Positions 60,799 to 64,000 of a stretch of 64,000 nt of DNA are shown here, in pieces. The notes under the pieces are model-generated. The model was given only the letters and a program-made list of their open reading frames with translations, made no database searches and was not told where the DNA came from. The DNA comes from Neorhizobium tomejilense (lineage in GTDB: Bacteria > Pseudomonadota > Alphaproteobacteria > Rhizobiales > Rhizobiaceae), in the NCBI GenBank assembly GCA_002968845.1, contig PVBG01000009.1:62001-126000 (forward strand), written 5' to 3'. The stretch's first letter is position 1. Every line of letters begins with the position of its first letter. Made by a program: the position numbers and the translations under genes.

Positions 60799-61993
60799 GA
60801 CGGCGAAATTGGCCTGGCGTGCGATCAGCCGCAACATGCTGCGTTCCTTCCTCACCGTACTCGGCGTGGTCATCGGTGTCGCGGCGGTCATCGCCATGGT
60901 GACGGTCGGCAACGGCACGACGGCGAAGGTGCAGGCCGAACTTTCCCGCCTCGGCACCAACACGCTGTTCGTCCGGCCCGGCCAGTGGGGGCCGGGACGC
61001 GCCAGCAGCGAGGCCAAGCGCTTCAACGACAAGGATGTCCTGGCGATCCAGGAACAGGTGGCCGGGCTTCGCGCCGTGGCACCCGTGAACCGCGGCACCG
61101 CGACCGTGATTGCCGGCGGTGCCAACCATTCGTCGAGCGTGATCGGCACCAACAACGATTATCTGATCGCCCAGGACTGGGATCTGTCGCTCGGCCGGTC
61201 ATTCCTCGCCAACGAAGATCGCGGCAGCCAGGCTGCCTGCATCATCGGCGAGACGGTGCGCAAGGAACTCTTTGGCGCGGCCAACCCGGTCGGGCAGAAC
61301 ATCCGCGTCAGCAATGTCGCCTGCCCGGTGGTCGGCGTGCTCGCCGTCAAGGGTCAGTCCGGCATGGGCGACGACCAGGACGACACGGTCATCATGCCCT
61401 TGAAACTGCACCAGCGGCGGATCGGCGGCACGACGACGATCAGCAGCATCATCCTGTCGGCGCAGGACGGCGTGGCGACCACAAAGGTCCAGTCGGACGT
61501 CGAAAGCCTGCTGCGCGAACGGCGCAGGATCGCGATCGGCCGCGAGGACGATTTCTCGGTCAACGACATGTCGCAGATCGCCGCGGCGATGACCGGCACG
61601 ACGGTGCTGCTGACGGGTCTGCTTGGCGCGGTCGCGGCCGTGAGCCTGCTGGTCGGCGGCATCGGCATCATGAACATCATGCTGGTTTCGGTCACCGAAC
61701 GCACCCGCGAGATCGGCATTCGCCTCGCGATCGGTGCGCTTGAGCGGCAGGTGCTGACCCAGTTTCTCGTCGAGGCGGTGATGCTGTCGATCTTCGGCGG
61801 CGTCAGCGGCATCGTTGCCGGCCTTGCGCTTGCGTATGGTGTCGTCAGCTTCCTCGGCGTGCCCTTCGTCGCCAGCCCGACGATCATCCTGCTTGCCTTC
61901 GCCTTCTCGGCGGCGATCGGCATGGTGTTCGGCTATTTCCCCGCGCGGCGTGCGGCGCAGCTCAATCCGATCGAAGCGCTCCGCCACGAATGA
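60788..61993 (+). CDS. ABC transporter permease, MacB type (split from its ATPase)
   Basis: A 401-residue membrane protein of the MacB/FtsX/LolC architecture: one N-terminal helix (about 20-42), a large periplasmic domain (MacB_PCD, about 45-250), and three C-terminal helices from about 275. The loop before the third helix, RTREIGIRLAIGA, is the coupling region of the family. It should act as a dimer with two copies of the ATPase and a MacA hexamer as a mechanotransmission exporter. Confidence 0.92.
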   Translation: MFFETAKLAWRAISRNMLRSFLTVLGVVIGVAAVIAMVTVGNGTTAKVQAELSRLGTNTLFVRPGQWGPGRASSEAKRFNDKDVLAIQEQVAGLRAVAPVNRGTATVIAGGANHSSSVIGTNNDYLIAQDWDLSLGRSFLANEDRGSQAACIIGETVRKELFGAANPVGQNIRVSNVACPVVGVLAVKGQSGMGDDQDDTVIMPLKLHQRRIGGTTTISSIILSAQDGVATTKVQSDVESLLRERRRIAIGREDDFSVNDMSQIAAAMTGTTVLLTGLLGAVAAVSLLVGGIGIMNIMLVSVTERTREIGIRLAIGALERQVLTQFLVEAVMLSIFGGVSGIVAGLALAYGVVSFLGVPFVASPTIILLAFAFSAAIGMVFGYFPARRAAQLNPIEALRHE

Positions 61994-62046
61994 CCGGGGC
62001 ACTTCTGGCCGCCGAAGGCGCCGACGACCAACTGTATACCGCAGAC

Positions 62047-62056
62047 TGATATATCA
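62047..62056. promoter_or_regulatory. GntR operator copy 1, TGATATATCA
   Basis: A perfect 10-base palindrome, repeated identically 47 bases downstream, both in the short leader of the GntR gene. FCD-type GntR proteins often bind such short AT-centred palindromes. Confidence 0.7.
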
Positions 62057-62091
62057 ACTCGGCTTGCCATTCCAAATGCGACATGTCACCT

Positions 62092-62105
62092 TCTGATATA
62101 TCAGA
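62092..62105. promoter_or_regulatory. GntR operator copy 2, TCTGATATATCAGA
   Basis: The second copy of TGATATATCA (62094-62103), here extended to a 14-base palindrome, ending 10 bases before the ATG. It would overlap the ribosome site and block transcription or translation starts when occupied. Confidence 0.75.
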
Positions 62106-62115
62106 GAGGATCACC

Positions 62116-62739
62116 ATGGCAGCCGAAGCAGAACCGCTCAGCAGACAGGCCTATCGCCGGCTTGAAAGCATGATCGTCACCATGAAGCTGCCGCCCGGCG
62201 CGCTGGTTACGGAAAAGCAGCTCATCGGCCTTGCGGGCCAAGGCCGCACACCGGTGCGCGAAGCGATCCAGAAACTCGAATGGCAGGGATTGATGCGGGT
62301 GCGCCCGCGCGTCGGGCTGCAGGTCACCGAGATCATCGAGAGCGACCATGACAGCATCATGCAGGTGCGGCGCCAGCTTGAACCGGTTGCAGCAGCCCTG
62401 GTGGCGGAACATGCCAGCGATGAGCAACGCAGTGCCCTACTCGATTGCGCCAAGGCAATGGGTGCCGCTGCGGCGACCGGTGACATTCACGGCTTCCTGG
62501 ATGCCGACAAGCGCTTCGACGAGGTTCTGGAGGAGGCCTGCCCCAACCGGTTCCTGATGTCGGCGCTGGCGCCGCTCCAGACCCATTCCCGGCGGCGGTG
62601 GTTTTCGACGGCCTCTATCGAACGGCTGGATCAGGCCGTGACCCAGCATGTCGCCGTCATCCGCGCCATCCGGGCGGGCGACGTCGAAGCGGCACGAAGA
62701 GCGATGGAGACGCTCCTCGCCTATCTTACGAATTCATAA
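62116..62739 (+). CDS. GntR-family regulator (FadR/FCD subfamily)
   Basis: A 207-residue regulator with an N-terminal winged helix-turn-helix (about 8-72; VTEKQLIGLAGQGRTPVREAIQKLEWQGLMRVRPRVGLQV) and a C-terminal helical FCD domain with metal-ligand candidates (Asp/His at about 102-155). Two identical palindromes lie in its leader, so autoregulation is very likely. Its targets may lie elsewhere; the convergent suf genes do not carry the same palindrome in the region visible. Confidence 0.9.
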   Translation: MAAEAEPLSRQAYRRLESMIVTMKLPPGALVTEKQLIGLAGQGRTPVREAIQKLEWQGLMRVRPRVGLQVTEIIESDHDSIMQVRRQLEPVAAALVAEHASDEQRSALLDCAKAMGAAAATGDIHGFLDADKRFDEVLEEACPNRFLMSALAPLQTHSRRRWFSTASIERLDQAVTQHVAVIRAIRAGDVEAARRAMETLLAYLTNS

Positions 62740-62744
62740 GGTAA

Positions 62745-63134
62745 TCAGGCGTGGACTTCGGCTTCGCGCTGCTTTGCGAGCGCAGCGAGATCCGCAGGCT
62801 TCAGCTCGACCGACTCGCCGCAACCGCAGGCAGACGTCTGGTTCGGATTGACGAAGGTGAAGCCCGAGCGCATCTGCGTGACTTCGAAATCCATCTGGGT
62901 GCCGAGGAGATAAAGCACGGCGGAAGGCTCGATCCAGACGCTCGCGCCGTCGTACTCGATCATGTCGTCCTTGGCATTGGGCTCGGTGACGAGATCGACC
63001 GTGTATTCCATGCCGGCGCAGCCGCCCTTCTTGATCCCGACACGCAGGCCCTTGGCCTCCGGTCCGGAATTGGCGACGAGCTGCTTGACGCGGGTCGCGG
63101 CAGCATCGGTCATGGTCATAATGGCGAAGCCCAT
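62745..63134 (-). CDS. sufA: A-type iron-sulfur carrier (SufA)
   Basis: A 129-residue HesB/IscA-like carrier. The Fe-S ligands are Cys39 (GGCAGMEY) and the Cys103-x-Cys105 pair (SACGCGES). It takes new clusters from SufBCD and hands them to apoproteins. The ATG at 63132-63134 has AAGGAG nine bases upstream; an in-frame GTG 21 bases earlier overlaps that site and is less likely. It is last in the operon sufS-sufT-sufA, as in many alphaproteobacteria. Confidence 0.93.
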   Translation of the reverse strand: MGFAIMTMTDAAATRVKQLVANSGPEAKGLRVGIKKGGCAGMEYTVDLVTEPNAKDDMIEYDGASVWIEPSAVLYLLGTQMDFEVTQMRSGFTFVNPNQTSACGCGESVELKPADLAALAKQREAEVHA

Positions 63135-63211
63135 GGGCTCATTCTCCTTCCGCACACGGATTCAAGGTCCGGTGTTTCACGATTCAAATGTAGTACCGAC
63201 CGATTAATCGA

Positions 63212-63592
63212 TCAATACCAGCCGACAGCCACCTGGGCTTCTTCGGACATGCGCTCCGGCGTCCACGGCGGATCGAAGGTCATCTCGACCTCGACGCCGG
63301 ACACGCCTTCGACGGCGCCGACGGCGTTTTCCACCCAGCCCGGCATTTCGCCGGCGACCGGGCAGCCCGGTGCAGTCAGCGTCATCATGATCTTCACCAT
63401 GCGGTCGTCCTCGATGTCGATCTTGTAGATCAGACCGAGTTCGAAGATGTCTGCGGGGATTTCCGGATCATAAACCGTTTTCAGCGCTCCGATCACGTCG
63501 TCGCTCAGTCGCGCCAACTCATCGGCCGGAATAGCGGATTGGATCAGTCCTTCGCGGGCGTCCCACTTCAATTCCGTTTCATCGGCGGCCAT
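63212..63592 (-). CDS. sufT: MIP18/DUF59 family iron-sulfur assembly factor (SufT-like)
   Basis: A 126-residue MIP18-family protein: DPEIPADIFELGLIYKI (about residues 42-58), then MMTLTAPGCPVAGEMPG with the conserved cysteine, ending FDPPWTPERMSEEA. SufT helps mature Fe-S proteins, especially under high demand, and lies next to sufS/sufA in many genomes. GAGGAC precedes the ATG at 63590-63592. It follows sufS by 11 bases. Confidence 0.9.
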   Translation of the reverse strand: MAADETELKWDAREGLIQSAIPADELARLSDDVIGALKTVYDPEIPADIFELGLIYKIDIEDDRMVKIMMTLTAPGCPVAGEMPGWVENAVGAVEGVSGVEVEMTFDPPWTPERMSEEAQVAVGWY

Positions 63593-63603
63593 GGCAATAG
63601 TCC

Positions 63604-64000
63604 TCAAGCAAAGAAATTTCGCGCGTAGTCGAGCGCATCGGCCAGCGCATCCACTTCGGCACGGGTATTATACATGCCGAACGATGCCCTGCATGTGGAG
63701 GTGACGCCGAAGCGCTTCAAGAGCGGCATGGCGCAATGGGTGCCGGCGCGAACCGCCACGCCCTTGCGGTCGATCACCATCGAGACGTCATGGGCATGGA
63801 TGCCCGCAAGCTCGAAGGAGAAAATGCCGCCCTTGCCCGGCGCATTGCCGATGATCCGCAGCGAGTTGATGGCGCGCAGGCGTTCCGCCGCGTAAGCGGC
63901 AAGATCCGCTTCATGACGGGCGATCGCGGCGCGGCCGATCTTGTCCATGTAGTCGAGCGCGTAACCGAGCCCGATCGCCTGGACGATCGGCGGCGTACCC
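63604..64000 (-). CDS. sufS: Cysteine desulfurase SufS, C-terminal part (5' end outside window)
   Basis: The visible 131 codons are the C-terminal domain of a class II cysteine desulfurase. The catalytic cysteine is in RAGTHCAMPLLKRFG, in the same place as the RTGHHCA of SufS, followed by SFGMYNTRAEVDALADAL. SufS transfers sulfur from cysteine through SufE/SufU or SufB to the SufBCD scaffold. The N-terminal PLP-binding part lies beyond the right edge, presumably preceded by sufBCD. Confidence 0.93.
   Translation of the reverse strand, partial: GTPPIVQAIGLGYALDYMDKIGRAAIARHEADLAAYAAERLRAINSLRIIGNAPGKGGIFSFELAGIHAHDVSMVIDRKGVAVRAGTHCAMPLLKRFGVTSTCRASFGMYNTRAEVDALADALDYARNFFA

Overview
The window is a dense, GC-rich stretch of alphaproteobacterial chromosome, most probably from the Rhizobiaceae (Rhizobium/Agrobacterium-like). 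Support comes from a fused secDF, a phosphatidylcholine synthase (pcs), tandem BA14K-like modules, DUF2171, DUF4087 and DUF3772-MscS proteins, single-domain response regulators, and promoters matching the alphaproteobacterial EcfG general-stress consensus GGAAC-N16-CGTT. No rRNA, CRISPR array, insertion sequence, integrase or prophage was seen. Gene density is near 90 percent and codon use is uniform, so this reads as core or stable accessory chromosome rather than a genomic island.

Layout. 0-9 kb: a dimethylglycine/sarcosine dehydrogenase-like flavoenzyme (cut by the left edge), a large MscS channel, a GlsB/YeaQ stress membrane protein with an EcfG promoter inside a 37-base palindrome, DUF924, UPF0303, an FMN reductase, a YdhS-like flavoprotein, a small secreted peptide and a single-domain response regulator. 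9-19.5 kb: a TerC metal exporter, a His-rich cupin, an unknown membrane protein, secDF, a YqaA/DedA protein, a TetR regulator, a PmtA-like methyltransferase, an APC permease, a HAD phosphatase and an SDR dehydrogenase. 19.5-29.7 kb: an RND efflux operon whose first gene is an alpha/beta-hydrolase that has lost its catalytic residues, with a divergent LysR regulator, then an MFS transporter, an acetamidase/formamidase, a BA14K-like tandem protein and a VOC protein. 

30-45.5 kb: tRNA-Lys(CTT), a PhzF/NUDIX/EEP-nuclease cluster, a Fe(III)/2-AEP-type ABC uptake operon with a terminator-like hairpin at the start of the permease gene, a CASTOR/POLLUX-type ion channel, a PLP aminotransferase, a VapBC toxin-antitoxin pair, ilvC behind a TetR gene, a DUF4087 protein, and a YqhC-like AraC regulator divergent from a YahK-type alcohol dehydrogenase. 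45.6-54.6 kb: a BMP-type nucleoside ABC operon, pcs, a UbiH-family hydroxylase, an AEC transporter, CcdA and tRNA-Lys(TTT). 54.7-64 kb: a 935-base gap, a DegP protease, two tiny membrane-protein genes each behind an EcfG-type promoter, DUF2171, a split MacA/MacB-type tripartite exporter, a GntR regulator with two identical palindromes, and the 3' end of a suf operon (sufS-sufT-sufA) running off the right edge.

Functional themes are envelope maintenance (SecDF, DegP, CcdA, MscS, RND and MacAB exporters, both phosphatidylcholine routes), general stress response (three or four EcfG-type promoters), and nutrient uptake. Nothing seen is a wholly new multi-gene system. The most unusual items are the catalytically dead hydrolase heading the RND operon, the EcfG-driven micro-membrane proteins, the terminator-like hairpin over the ABC permease start, and several well-formed operators (VapB, GntR, TetR) that can be tested directly. 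All calls come from reading the sequence; no database search was run.
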